Below are positions 17,030-25,526 of a stretch of DNA of 40,318 nt, piece by piece. A program made the translations under genes and the position numbers. The first letter of the stretch is position 1. Each line of letters opens with the position of its first letter. Under the pieces are notes generated by a model. It had not been told where the DNA came from, ran no database searches, and saw only the letters and a list, made by a program, of their open reading frames with translations. Location of the stretch: positions 1 to 40,318 of the IMG/VR virus record IMGVR_UViG_3300028800_000946, one strand, 5' to 3'. Origin of the DNA: a virus.

Positions 17030-19534
17030 TTATACTAAATTAAGACCCAATGTAATTAAGATGGTATCTAATTCCAAGACAGGCTGTATACCAACTTGTA
17101 AGAGAATTTGAGTTGGCTGACTTGGATTTACTGTTGCTGTTGGAGGTACAAAAGATTCAATAATATTTGCTTGTTCAATGGTCTGCATAATAGCTCCTGA
17201 AACAGTTTCAACCTGTGAAGGAGTATTAGCAAGCAATTTTTGCCCAATAAAAATTGGATCTAAGAGTCCACGAAGCGTCTGAGCACAATAATCTGTAATT
17301 TCTGTAACCTGATAAAGTTGATTCAAGATTGTATCAAATGCTGTGGTTGTTCCAAATACAACTTTAGGAGAACCACTGATATTATCCACAAGAAGTACAC
17401 CACCATTGGAAAGAATTACTTTCTCTGCCTGGGCCAAAGTATTTGTAGTAGCAATACCTGACACAACTTCACGAGTAAGAGGTTGTGCAACATCATATGT
17501 TGGATTTGTTCTTAGAGCTGCTAAAGCTGCAGCCATCATCGTTCCATCTACTGTAGAAGCAGTTGTATTTGTACCAATAAACATTGAATACGTTACATTT
17601 GTCTGATTAACCACAACCACACGATTACTAGAAGCAGCAGTTGCATATCCAAGCATTGTTGCATCACTTGGATTTGAACCTGCTAAGAAACCAATGAAAG
17701 TAGTTCTTTCTAGACGATTAGTTGTACTAGAAGCTGTTACGACATGTGCCGTAAGATCTGGAATAAGCATTGCATTATCTGCAGCGTCTAAAGAAACAAC
17801 AATATTAATATTAGGAATGAAGAGCTTTTGAAGAGCTGCACGAACCTGTGAGGCATTAGATCCATCAGCAGGATTCATTTGCATCAAACAAACAATACTA
17901 GCTCCATTCTGTTGAGCTAATTGAGCAGCAATAGGAAGAGTCCAAGCCCCATTCATATTAGCAGTTTGGCTATCTCCACCACCTACAGTTCCCACTATAT
18001 TTGTAATAGTACTAAAATTCTGTAAGAAAAAGAATTGGGGTTGGAAAGAATTCTGCCCGTCACCCAATGCTTTAGTCCATTCATAGTTCACAAAGTAAGT
18101 AACTCCAAGTGCTGGACGAGAAGGTGTAGAAACTAAAGAACCAGCAACAAATCCAAGAATTGAATTTGCAGTTCCATTTTCAATTGCTATAGAAGAATTG
18201 GAAGTAGCTGTAGTAGCAATTACCAAAGAACCAGGAGCAGAAACCCCAGCCACAACGGTATCTGTAGTATTATTCAATGTTACAGCTGCTGTAAGAGCAA
18301 ATAAACGCCCAGAAATTGTACTGCCACCATCGTCAGTAACACTTGCTTGAGCAAGAATAGTTCCCTTAAAAGATGAACCCGTTCCTAGTGTAGCAGAACT
18401 TCCAACTTGCCAATAAACGTTACCTGCATTTCCGCTATTAATCATAACTACTGAAGAAGCAGAAGCGGTTGTCAAAGTAGAACCAATCTGGAATACCCAT
18501 TGTGCATCAGGATTACCCTGACCATCTAATGTAAGTGTACCAGTGAGTGCGGCTGAAGAAGAGAATTTATAAACACCTGCATTAAGAGTACGTCCACCTA
18601 AATCTCCTGTTAGAACAGTTGCACCTGTAAGATTTTGAAATGCTGTATAAGCAGTAGTAGCATCAGCCAATGCAGTAGCAGCTGTGGCATCACCATTATG
18701 TGTGACCCCAACAACTGTAGGAGAACCTGTAATAGAACCAGCAGGACTAAGAGCGACATTTCCTGTAAGAGTAGTGCTTCCCGTATTTGTAATTGTGCTG
18801 CTTGCAATTACTGCATAAGTAGAAGCAGAAGCAAGTGCAGGTACAGTAACTTCTGTAGCAGAGGCTACTGCAGCAATAGAATGAGCTGTAAAATATGCAT
18901 TCATCGTAGCGGCAACTTCAGCAGCTGTTACTTCAGTTGTAAAAGGAATTGTTTGAATTGGACCATTTGCAATACTTACTTGGAAATTTTTCCCACTAAG
19001 ACTTGCATAAGGATCAGATGCAGTGCCAGTAAGTTGTGTAGCTAAGGAAATCCAAGTGATATCTCCAATGGAGGTATCAACTGCCTGTCCTGCAACCCAA
19101 CCTGTTGTACTACCGACAATTAAATGAGTACCGTCAGTGACTGTGGTAATAGTTGTTGAAAATATTCCTGCATTATTAATTTGAGTAATCTTATCACCAG
19201 CTGTAAGACCTGCTGTAGACAAAACAATTAAATGCGTACCATCTGTAACAGAAGAAACTGTGAAAGAAAAACCAAGCATGTAATCAATACCATTTCTGTA
19301 GACGGCATAATTAGCGTCAGTCAATGTGGTACCATCTAATGCAACTGCTGGATGTAGGAGAGTATCTGTATTGGTTGATCCACGAGTAACAGTTTCACCT
19401 GTAACTAAATTGGTTAAGCGACCTGTGCCGACATAGGCAACTACACGAATACCTCCTGATACAGAAGCTAGAAGCTGCTGCTGCACAATGTCGAATACGC
19501 CTGGGAGCACACTTTGTCCATTAATTGAAGGCAT
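17030..19534 (-). CDS. Contractile tail sheath protein with inserted DUF3494 (ice-binding-like) domain
   Basis: The 834-residue protein has sheath signatures at both ends: PGVFDIVQQQLLASVSGGIR at the start and, near the end, ITDYCAQTLRGLLDPIFIGQ and the terminal beta strand. Between them are two THLIV-type repeats (about 91-152). A small alpha/beta domain follows (from SGKNFQVSIANG; the rest is SLVIATTATSNSSIAIENG) and is split by a DUF3494 domain at about 231-430. That domain has STYAVIASSTITNTGS, LNAGVYKFSSSAALTGTL, WVFQIGSTLTTASASS and NVYWQVGSSATLGTGSSF. The sheath core downstream (about 475-834) contains the conserved alpha/beta part. Many sheaths have surface insertions, but I know of none with this domain. 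The insert would face outward on each of the many subunits along the tail. Confidence 0.88.
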   Translation of the reverse strand: MPSINGQSVLPGVFDIVQQQLLASVSGGIRVVAYVGTGRLTNLVTGETVTRGSTNTDTLLHPAVALDGTTLTDANYAVYRNGIDYMLGFSFTVSSVTDGTHLIVLSTAGLTAGDKITQINNAGIFSTTITTVTDGTHLIVGSTTGWVAGQAVDTSIGDITWISLATQLTGTASDPYASLSGKNFQVSIANGPIQTIPFTTEVTAAEVAATMNAYFTAHSIAAVASATEVTVPALASASTYAVIASSTITNTGSTTLTGNVALSPAGSITGSPTVVGVTHNGDATAATALADATTAYTAFQNLTGATVLTGDLGGRTLNAGVYKFSSSAALTGTLTLDGQGNPDAQWVFQIGSTLTTASASSVVMINSGNAGNVYWQVGSSATLGTGSSFKGTILAQASVTDDGGSTISGRLFALTAAVTLNNTTDTVVAGVSAPGSLVIATTATSNSSIAIENGTANSILGFVAGSLVSTPSRPALGVTYFVNYEWTKALGDGQNSFQPQFFFLQNFSTITNIVGTVGGGDSQTANMNGAWTLPIAAQLAQQNGASIVCLMQMNPADGSNASQVRAALQKLFIPNINIVVSLDAADNAMLIPDLTAHVVTASSTTNRLERTTFIGFLAGSNPSDATMLGYATAASSNRVVVVNQTNVTYSMFIGTNTTASTVDGTMMAAALAALRTNPTYDVAQPLTREVVSGIATTNTLAQAEKVILSNGGVLLVDNISGSPKVVFGTTTAFDTILNQLYQVTEITDYCAQTLRGLLDPIFIGQKLLANTPSQVETVSGAIMQTIEQANIIESFVPPTATVNPSQPTQILLQVGIQPVLELDTILITLGLNLV

Positions 19535-19555
19535 TTTGATTCTCCTCTAACAAAT

Positions 19556-20170
19556 TTATTTCTTATTTTTCTCTCTTATTACTTTCATAGCAGCTAAAGC
19601 TTTTTCCAATGCAGCTAATTTTCTCTTTCTTGTTTCAGGATTAGCAAATCGTTTACGCATCAATTCTCTATTAACAGGATTAGCCCACCATAATTTTTTA
19701 ATATTACTATTTATCTTATTATTTTTCTTTGTATGGTGCTTATTTTTAAACCCATTTTCAATCTGTCCGAGTCTATTTTTGCGTTTAAGTGTATCACTAA
19801 TTTTTTGTTTATTTTCTTCTGTTCTTTTTATACCAATAGGACTATCCGCAATTCTACAAGTATTATAACCTTTATCTCTTTCATAACTTTGGTAAAAATC
19901 TAGCCAATACTGTTCTCTTGCAATAACGTTTTCTTTAGTCGGATTCTCAATATATTCAATCACTTCAAACTGAAAAGCATCTTCACCATATTTATTAAAA
20001 GCATACTGCAACAATAATGAATCATGCTTCTCATGTCTAAGAGCATATAGATGATTATTCCATCTTTTCAATGTTCTTAAAGACGATCCAATATAAAGAA
20101 AGCTATTAAAAGTATTTGTTATCTTGTATATTGAAGGTTTATTCACTGCATTTAAAAGTTTCTTATTCAT
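19556..20170 (-). CDS. Free-standing GIY-YIG homing endonuclease
   Basis: The 204-residue protein has SIY in place of GIY (13-15), YIG at 26-28, the Arg-containing block RTLKRWNNH, AFNKYGEDAFQFEVIEY and REQYWLDFYQSYERDKGYN. A NUMOD3-like DNA-binding segment follows (KRTEENKQKISDTLKRKN), then a basic C-terminal tail. It is encoded 21 bp before the sheath gene. Its ribosome site AGGAG (20181-20177) overlaps the stem of an inverted repeat, which would limit translation. Ser for Gly in the first motif is a departure from the classic motif; activity is uncertain. Confidence 0.88.
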   Translation of the reverse strand: MNKKLLNAVNKPSIYKITNTFNSFLYIGSSLRTLKRWNNHLYALRHEKHDSLLLQYAFNKYGEDAFQFEVIEYIENPTKENVIAREQYWLDFYQSYERDKGYNTCRIADSPIGIKRTEENKQKISDTLKRKNRLGQIENGFKNKHHTKKNNKINSNIKKLWWANPVNRELMRKRFANPETRKRKLAALEKALAAMKVIREKNKK

Positions 20171-20176
20171 ATAAAA

Positions 20177-20226
20177 CTCCTAGGAAGTGGTAATCCACAA
20201 ATAGAAAGCTTCCTAGGTCTTTCTAT
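20177..20226 (-). promoter_or_regulatory. RNA structure (possible pseudoknot) masking the GIY-YIG ribosome site
   Basis: In transcription order, ATAGAAAG (20226-20219) pairs with CTTTCTAT (20208-20201), and CCTAGGAAG (20217-20209) pairs with CTTCCTAGG (20187-20179). The two stems interlock, giving either an H-type pseudoknot or two alternative hairpins. The last arm overlaps the AGGAG of the GIY-YIG gene. A small hairpin (TGG-ATTA-CCA) lies in the loop. Confidence 0.6.
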
Positions 20227-20337
20227 CTGCTTCATACCAAAGTTTATTTAAAATTATCAGAGTCACTACAAGAACGTAGTGCTCCTATATTAACGTAAAA
20301 ATATTATACTTTTTAGACTAATTGTATTCTTATCTAC
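20227..20337 (-). promoter_or_regulatory. Intergenic region with hairpin and -10-like box ahead of the GIY-YIG/sheath genes
   Basis: There is no gene here. The minus strand contains a perfect TATAAT (20308-20303) with a poor -35. It also has a 6-bp hairpin (CACTAC at 20276-20281 and 20264-20269 on opposite strands) with a 6-nt loop. This may hold a promoter for the sheath module and a 5' leader; support is weak. Confidence 0.3.
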
Positions 20338-21507
20338 TTAGGAAACTGTAAGAGTTAAACTCTGTGTTCCAGTACCTGCTGCATTAATAGCTGACAATGT
20401 TATATAGTAGGTGCCAGAAGGGGTAGGAACACCACTTATAAGGCCATTTGAAGCATCTACAATTAACCCCGTTGGTAATCCTATGGCAGAATATGAAGTA
20501 GGTGAATTTGAAGCTGTTATAACGTAACTAAAAGGTGCAACACCAGTATAATCAGCCATTAAGGGGCTATTTATAATTGGTGGGGCAGACGAATTAACAG
20601 GTACAGTTATTCCAATACTTGCTACATTTGTAATAGGTAAGAGATTATCTGACCACTCACAATAGACTCTTAAAATCATATGATTCTCAATATAAATTCG
20701 TTGATTCTGAGCGATTCTAGTCTCAGTAGGTATGCTACGATCAATCATCTCGATACCGTTTATTGCAAGCTGAGTCCTAATTTCGGACATATTATTATAA
20801 ATAAGATCAATAATTTTATCCCTAGCCAAAGTATCATCCACTACATATAATTTTATATCAACATTAACTATAAGGCTTGAAAAAATTTCATCTGTTGTAA
20901 CAATATTAGCATTATTCTTTACTTGGAAACTATCTTCAGGTCCTAAATAACGAGTCTCACTAGCACTAGCCGTATTAACAATAAGACAAGGCCAATCCTG
21001 ATAATCTTGTGGAACGGCATCTGAAATAAAAATATTAGAATTATCAAAATCAAACAGTCCACCATTAATAAGAGTGGGTGAAGAGAATTTCAATACTTTA
21101 GAAGTAGTTACTAAGCCAATAGAATTTCCAGAAACACCTGTAAATGTAGCCGTTAAAGTAATTTTATTCGGAATTGAATTGGTTGTAGCCCCTATGAAAA
21201 GAGTACTACTATTAGCATTTATATAAGCAACTAAATTTGCTAAAGTAATTTGTTGTGTACTGCCAATTTGAACTGTTACACCAAAAGTAATAGTATATGA
21301 ACTAATACTATTTGTTATGGTAATTGTATCCCCATTGACTGGATTACCATAAAATTGAAGTGACGCTGAAGATGGAGATTCTATATAACTGTACTCAAAT
21401 GCAGGTGATACTGCTGTATTATTAGCAGGAGAAAAAATATCTTTTAATTCTCGAATAACACTATTTCTTACTCGTGTAAGAATAAGATAAGGATTTGAAT
21501 TAGCCAT
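20338..21507 (-). CDS. Putative tail terminator/completion protein with inserted beta domain and C-terminal Ig-like domain
   Basis: The 389-residue protein lies just upstream of the sheath module and downstream of a neck-like gene. The N-terminus (NPYLILTRVRNSVIRELKDIF) and the helical/beta core after residue 165 (DWPCLIVNTAS ... RDKIIDLIYNNMSEIR) fit a tail-terminator-like protein. Residues about 52-155 look like an inserted module (GDTITITNS ... ANLVAYINANSS ... SGNSIGLVTTS) common in phage structural proteins. The C-terminal 80 residues resemble a He_PIG Ig-like domain (IGLPTGLIVDASNGLISGVP). A similar domain ends the protein at 39088-40017. The terminator role is inferred from order. Confidence 0.65.
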   Translation of the reverse strand: MANSNPYLILTRVRNSVIRELKDIFSPANNTAVSPAFEYSYIESPSSASLQFYGNPVNGDTITITNSISSYTITFGVTVQIGSTQQITLANLVAYINANSSTLFIGATTNSIPNKITLTATFTGVSGNSIGLVTTSKVLKFSSPTLINGGLFDFDNSNIFISDAVPQDYQDWPCLIVNTASASETRYLGPEDSFQVKNNANIVTTDEIFSSLIVNVDIKLYVVDDTLARDKIIDLIYNNMSEIRTQLAINGIEMIDRSIPTETRIAQNQRIYIENHMILRVYCEWSDNLLPITNVASIGITVPVNSSAPPIINSPLMADYTGVAPFSYVITASNSPTSYSAIGLPTGLIVDASNGLISGVPTPSGTYYITLSAINAAGTGTQSLTLTVS

Positions 21508-21509
21508 AA

Positions 21510-22076
21510 TTATAATCCACTAGGTAACTGATACACCACGCTACCACGTTCAATTTCAGACATATTAAATGATTGATGAAGGACATAGTGCTTCCATCTA
21601 TGAGGAAAAACTTCTGTGATAAAAAATCTTTCATTATTCCTGCGAACAACAAGATCTCCAGGAGTAAGAAGTGGTTCCCAAATAGTCCAATTTTGCATGG
21701 GAGCATAAACTTTCTGTTGACCATAATCTGTAAGAGCTAATTGATTAGGAGCACTCGAAATAAGACTCACAACAATCTCAATAGGCTGAAAATATCCATA
21801 GTATGGACCACCAGCTTGAGGACCAGATAAATTTGCATCAAGAGCTATCCAACCCGTACCATAACAAATAGTATCTTCATGTTGAGCATTTGTATGTCTG
21901 TCAATATCAAACAATGGGCAGCGTTGACCTTCATAACGTTTCTTATAAAGCAATACTCGTTCCCCTGATTGATTTAATATCCATTTGTCTTTTTCTCTTA
22001 TAGATAAAAAATACCATTCAAGGCTATTAGGCCCGAATTGAGATTGATCAGGAAGGATTTGAAAAGAATCACCCAC
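21510..22076 (-). CDS. Putative neck / head-tail connector protein
   Basis: The 188-residue protein starts at GTG (22076), with AGGAG 6 nt upstream. Its sequence is rich in aromatic residues, with beta-like parts (WYFLSIREKDKWIL, TICYGTGWIALDANLSGP, PGDLVVRRNNERFFITEVFP). The position just before a terminator-like gene suggests a neck or head-closure role. I recognise no specific family. Confidence 0.6.
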   Translation of the reverse strand: MGDSFQILPDQSQFGPNSLEWYFLSIREKDKWILNQSGERVLLYKKRYEGQRCPLFDIDRHTNAQHEDTICYGTGWIALDANLSGPQAGGPYYGYFQPIEIVVSLISSAPNQLALTDYGQQKVYAPMQNWTIWEPLLTPGDLVVRRNNERFFITEVFPHRWKHYVLHQSFNMSEIERGSVVYQLPSGL

Positions 22077-22088
22077 GATTAGCTCCTA

Positions 22089-22277
22089 TTAAAACGCATA
22101 ATTTGGACCAACAAAAACAGTACTGTTAAATGTATTAATATCAGTACTAGTAAAAGTTAAACTGGAATAAGAAGCTTGCTTACTAGCTAACAAAGCATCT
22201 ACTCCATCTCCTGAATAAACATCCTTTCCAATGACAACATTAGAAGCATTCGTTACAACAACATATAAAATAGCCAT
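22089..22277 (-). CDS. Small hypothetical protein
   Basis: This is a 62-residue protein in the same operon, with an AAGGAGAATTAAA ribosome site. It has a beta-like N-terminus (AILYVVVTNASNVVIG) and no cysteines or hydrophobic anchor. Small tail-tip or assembly proteins of this kind are common in fibre operons. The function is unknown. Confidence 0.6.
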   Translation of the reverse strand: MAILYVVVTNASNVVIGKDVYSGDGVDALLASKQASYSSLTFTSTDINTFNSTVFVGPNYAF

Positions 22278-22295
22278 TTTAATTCTCCTTATTCA

Positions 22296-23690
22296 TTATA
22301 GTAATGGATTTGGACCAATACCAAGTGCATTATCAAACCAACCAACAATAAGAATATCACAAGCGGTTGATGATGCATTTGTTATTTGATATCCAGCAGT
22401 CGGATCAGAAACAACTTGACTTCCACCAAGACTATTACAAGTCAACTGAATATAACGATAATTATTTCCGCTATTAGCTAAATAAGAATTAGTTGAACTT
22501 TGGAAATCCCAGACAGTAACTGCGATATTGATATTATTCGGCAAAACAGCACCAGAAGTTCCTGAAGCATATGCCCAAGACAAAGATGAAGCCCCAGCAG
22601 TAGTAGCCAATAAAATTCCATTTCTATTCCCTGAAACTGCAACACCACTATTCGCATTAGTTAATGTCATCTGATTACCAGCGGCATTGAAATCCAGAAT
22701 GCCAGTTGATGATCCACCTTGATCTCCATATCTGATAAGACCAAGATAAATCCACCCATTTGTTCCAAAGTTTGTATTTAGAGTAGAATAATTAGATTGT
22801 TTAGGAAGAACCGTATCCAAAACCATTACCCAATTAGCAGCAAATGTTGTTACCTTGACTGCGTAGCAAGCATACCAAGTATTTGCGGCAACAGATCCTG
22901 TTCTAAGTCCACCTTGATTACTCCCAAGAGCAGCATTATTAAAAACAGCATTTTGTGTGATAAATCCATTATAACGATTTGTAGAAGTTTCAGTTCTCAA
23001 TTGTCCATCAGGAAATAAAATGACAGCATCACCACTAGTGCCATCAAGTCCTGTTTCAACAGAAACAACAGTTGCAGAAGAAAAAACAAGAGTAGGTCTA
23101 CGATAAGCAAACAAAGGAGTCACTTGACCAAAGGCAACAGCATCAGTACTGGCTGTACCATTAGATAAACTTGTAAGCTTCGTATTATTCATACTGGCTG
23201 TTACACCAGATGTAACTGATGTAGAGCCGTTATAAACAGCTATTTGTCCTGATGTTCCACTACCAACAGTTCCAGATCCACCTGAAGCCCAAGTCGTATT
23301 ACCACTTCCATCGGTTTGTAAAAAGAAATTATTACTACCTGATGTTGTTGGTAATTTCAATGTCCAACTTGTTGTACTATTTGTTGCTTGCATTGTCACA
23401 GTATGGGTTGTATTATCCGTAAAAATTACTGCTTTGGAACTTGCCAAAGTAATACTATTACCAAATGTCCAAGTACCACCAATAGTATAATTACCTTGAT
23501 CTAACACCATATTGCTGCTTGAACCAGCATCTGGAATTGTTATAAGTCTTGAAGCAGAAGGTGCTACACTATCAATAGTAGTCGTATTAGTTGTCCCTAA
23601 TATTAATTGATTAGTTGTTGGTGTAATAGTTAACGATCCAGTAATAATTGTATTACCATTTGATTCATTTGTCTGGAATATTGTACCCAT
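22296..23690 (-). CDS. Tail fibre / virion surface protein
   Basis: The 464-residue protein is rich in Ser, Thr, Gly and Asn and shows the repeat style of phage fibres. The N-terminus has NTIITGSLTITPTTNQLILG and IGGTWTFGNSITL. The middle has a FLQTDGSGNTTWASGG segment, common in phage fibres. A larger C-terminal beta-rich region (about 205-464) is likely the functional head. The preceding GIY-YIG gene is separate. No catalytic motif is visible. Confidence 0.7.
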   Translation of the reverse strand: MGTIFQTNESNGNTIITGSLTITPTTNQLILGTTNTTTIDSVAPSASRLITIPDAGSSSNMVLDQGNYTIGGTWTFGNSITLASSKAVIFTDNTTHTVTMQATNSTTSWTLKLPTTSGSNNFFLQTDGSGNTTWASGGSGTVGSGTSGQIAVYNGSTSVTSGVTASMNNTKLTSLSNGTASTDAVAFGQVTPLFAYRRPTLVFSSATVVSVETGLDGTSGDAVILFPDGQLRTETSTNRYNGFITQNAVFNNAALGSNQGGLRTGSVAANTWYACYAVKVTTFAANWVMVLDTVLPKQSNYSTLNTNFGTNGWIYLGLIRYGDQGGSSTGILDFNAAGNQMTLTNANSGVAVSGNRNGILLATTAGASSLSWAYASGTSGAVLPNNINIAVTVWDFQSSTNSYLANSGNNYRYIQLTCNSLGGSQVVSDPTAGYQITNASSTACDILIVGWFDNALGIGPNPLL

Positions 23691-23712
23691 CGTGTATTCT
23701 CCTTAAAATTCC

Positions 23713-24375
23713 TTAAGCTTTTTTAGATCTATTTTTTAATGATTTACTAATTTTACGTCTTGTACTCAAAGATCGTTTTTTACCATTCCAATATCCTATT
23801 GGATTTTTCAGATGTGCCAAGCTCAATTTTTTCCTAATACTCTGGGAAAGCGTTTTTCCCTTATTCCAAGGAATATAATAATTATGAGCACAAACGTCTG
23901 AACAATATTTTTTAATTTTCATAAAACAACGAAGTCCAGAAAATTCTTTACCACATCTACAAATTTTAGATACTATAAAATCTCCATTTAGCTTTTTAAA
24001 TTTAGACCATCTTTGGGATTGTACTTTAGACATTAATTTTTTAGTTTTATTTGACCTTTTCAAACCAAAGTTACTAGAAGCTTCTTTTCTAATATTATAT
24101 CCGTACTTTTTATTTATGCTGTCAAACCTATCCATCCAATATTGTTCTAATTTTTCTAATTTCTGTTTGGTTGGCTTCTCAATAAATGCAATTAAAATAA
24201 ATTCAAAAGCATCTTCACCATATTTATTCCAAGCATTTTGTAAATAAGAATTTGGATGCTTATTTAATTTTAAATATCTTTTATGACAATTCCAACGTAA
24301 TCTAACATCAGTAGCAGAACCTATATAGACTTTATTATTTAGTAAATTAATGATTGCATAAATTCCACTTACCAT
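23713..24375 (-). CDS. Free-standing GIY-YIG homing endonuclease with NUMOD3-like repeats
   Basis: The 220-residue protein has GIY at 4-6, YIG at 17-19, the Arg block RLRWNCHKRYL, the motif NSYLQNAWNKYGEDAFEF shared with the protein at 8314-9138, and the Glu of LEQYWMDRFDS. A cysteine pair region (CRCGKEFSGLRCFM ... YCSDVC) and NUMOD3-like helices (SIRKKLSLAHLKNP) follow. It lies between two fibre genes, 3 bp after the upstream stop, without a clear ribosome site. It is the closest relative in the window of the 8314-9138 enzyme. Confidence 0.9.
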   Translation of the reverse strand: MVSGIYAIINLLNNKVYIGSATDVRLRWNCHKRYLKLNKHPNSYLQNAWNKYGEDAFEFILIAFIEKPTKQKLEKLEQYWMDRFDSINKKYGYNIRKEASSNFGLKRSNKTKKLMSKVQSQRWSKFKKLNGDFIVSKICRCGKEFSGLRCFMKIKKYCSDVCAHNYYIPWNKGKTLSQSIRKKLSLAHLKNPIGYWNGKKRSLSTRRKISKSLKNRSKKA

Positions 24376-24378
24376 AAA

Positions 24379-25032
24379 TTAACCAAGGATCACGTTGACA
24401 CTCCCATCATATCCGACCCATTGGCTGGTATCTGATCTAAACCAAAATTGACCTGCTGCTGGTGAAACTGGATCTGATGTTACCCCAACCATAATAATAT
24501 TTGTAACTGTAATAGCTGCAAAAGTTGGTGAGCTTGTTGTAGCAATAGCTTGAGGTAATGATAAAGTAACTGCTCCAGTTGATGCTGAGGCAATAACTTC
24601 ATTAGTAGTTCCTGTGATAGATGTTACACCAATTGTTGAGAGAGTTGTCCAAACTGGTAATGCACTAGCTCCAGCACTTACTAAAACTTGCCCACTCGTT
24701 CCAACTCCTGAAACTTGTTGTAAGGCTCCCGTTGAAGTTGTACCACCTGTTAAGAGAGCATATGCTGTTAAGGTAGAATCTCCCGTACCTCCATTTGATA
24801 CAGTGAGAGGAGCAGTAAGTGATAAAGCTGCAAATGTTGGACTAGATCCTGTTCCTATAGCTTGGGGAGTTGAAAGAGTTATTGTTGTACCAGAAGGTGT
24901 AACAATAATTTCATTGCTTGTTCCAGCTAATGTTAAGTAAACATCTCCAGTAGCACCACTATTCGTACCAACAAGTTGATAGGCGGTTACACTAGGATGA
25001 ATCTGGCTCACATGAACTTCGGTTTCTGCCAT
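24379..25032 (-). CDS. Short tail fibre-like protein
   Basis: The 217-residue protein has repeated elements SSPTFAALSLTAPLTVSNGG and SSPTFAAITVTNI, and an NGGTG repeat like those of many phage fibres. Its C-terminus (AGQFWFRSDTSQWVGYDGSV) matches the end motif of the fibre at 3942-5456. It is preceded by a hairpin and a GGAG ribosome site. Confidence 0.75.
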   Translation of the reverse strand: MAETEVHVSQIHPSVTAYQLVGTNSGATGDVYLTLAGTSNEIIVTPSGTTITLSTPQAIGTGSSPTFAALSLTAPLTVSNGGTGDSTLTAYALLTGGTTSTGALQQVSGVGTSGQVLVSAGASALPVWTTLSTIGVTSITGTTNEVIASASTGAVTLSLPQAIATTSSPTFAAITVTNIIMVGVTSDPVSPAAGQFWFRSDTSQWVGYDGSVNVILG

Positions 25033-25058
25033 AACAACTCCTGTAAAATAAATATAAC

Positions 25059-25087
25059 AATAGAACCTCCATATAGGAGGAACTATT
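25059..25087 (-). terminator. Hairpin with AT-rich tail, possible terminator
   Basis: Twelve-base arms (25087-25076 and 25070-25059) pair except for two T-T mismatches and enclose a 5-nt loop. The minus-strand sequence that follows is T-rich. It lies between the 87-residue coiled-coil gene and the next fibre gene. It may stop or pause transcription or protect the mRNA end. Confidence 0.4.
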
Positions 25088-25118
25088 ATTATAAATATAT
25101 TAAATTAATTTAACGGAT

Positions 25119-25382
25119 TTACTTTGTGGGAGGCTTTAACAATAATTCCAAACTTTCCAACGCACCTTCCAATTTCGTGCCCAAAATCTTTTTCTGCTCG
25201 AAATCTTGCTGCAGCTTTGTCATTTCTTTTTTTACATTATCAAGCTGTGCCTGAAAAGTTGCTTTTTGAGCAAGGATAGAAGCTTTAAATTTTTCTGCTT
25301 CACTAACAACTACTTCCTTAACTGTCTCAGCTGCCGTAACAACCTCTGCTTCTACTGCCTTTACTTCATTCTCAATGCTCAT
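25119..25382 (-). CDS. Small coiled-coil protein
   Basis: The 87-residue protein is almost wholly helical, with Glu/Lys/Val/Ala heptads throughout (EVKAVEAEVVTAAETVKEVV, then KATFQAQLDNVKKEM). It lies behind its own promoter-like site (25452-25424) and an AGGAG ribosome site. It could be a scaffold or an assembly chaperone, but its family is unknown. Confidence 0.7.
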   Translation of the reverse strand: MSIENEVKAVEAEVVTAAETVKEVVVSEAEKFKASILAQKATFQAQLDNVKKEMTKLQQDFEQKKILGTKLEGALESLELLLKPPTK

Positions 25383-25423
25383 TTTCTTATCTCCTATTAA
25401 TTAGTAATACTTCCCAATATTTA

Positions 25424-25452
25424 ATTGTATCATATCTTCTCTGTGTATGCAA
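25424..25452 (-). promoter_or_regulatory. Sigma70-like promoter with extended -10 before the coiled-coil gene
   Basis: On the minus strand the -35 TTGCAT (25452-25447) and the -10 TACAAT (25429-25424) are separated by exactly 17 nt, with TGA before the -10. The predicted start near 25417 gives a 35-nt leader with GGAG before ATG 25382. The architecture matches the other two sites in the window. Confidence 0.6.
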
Positions 25453-25479
25453 CTACTTTTTGAACTTATGTCTACATCC

Positions 25480-25510
25480 CAGTAGATAAGATTAGAAATC
25501 TTATCTACTG
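25480..25510. terminator. Perfect 14-bp hairpin
   Basis: Arms CAGTAGATAAGATT (25480-25493) and AATCTTATCTACTG (25497-25510) form a perfect 14-bp stem with a 3-nt loop. It lies between the stop of the 660-residue fibre gene (25527) and the promoter of the coiled-coil gene. There is no T run after it on the minus strand. It may be a terminator of an unusual kind, an mRNA stabiliser or a processing site. Confidence 0.5.
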
Positions 25511-25526
25511 AGTCTAAACATACTTA

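Noticed and set aside
8314-24375. Group I introns housing the GIY-YIG and HNH genes
   Set aside because: Each endonuclease lies between complete genes rather than within a split gene; no intron core was noticed.
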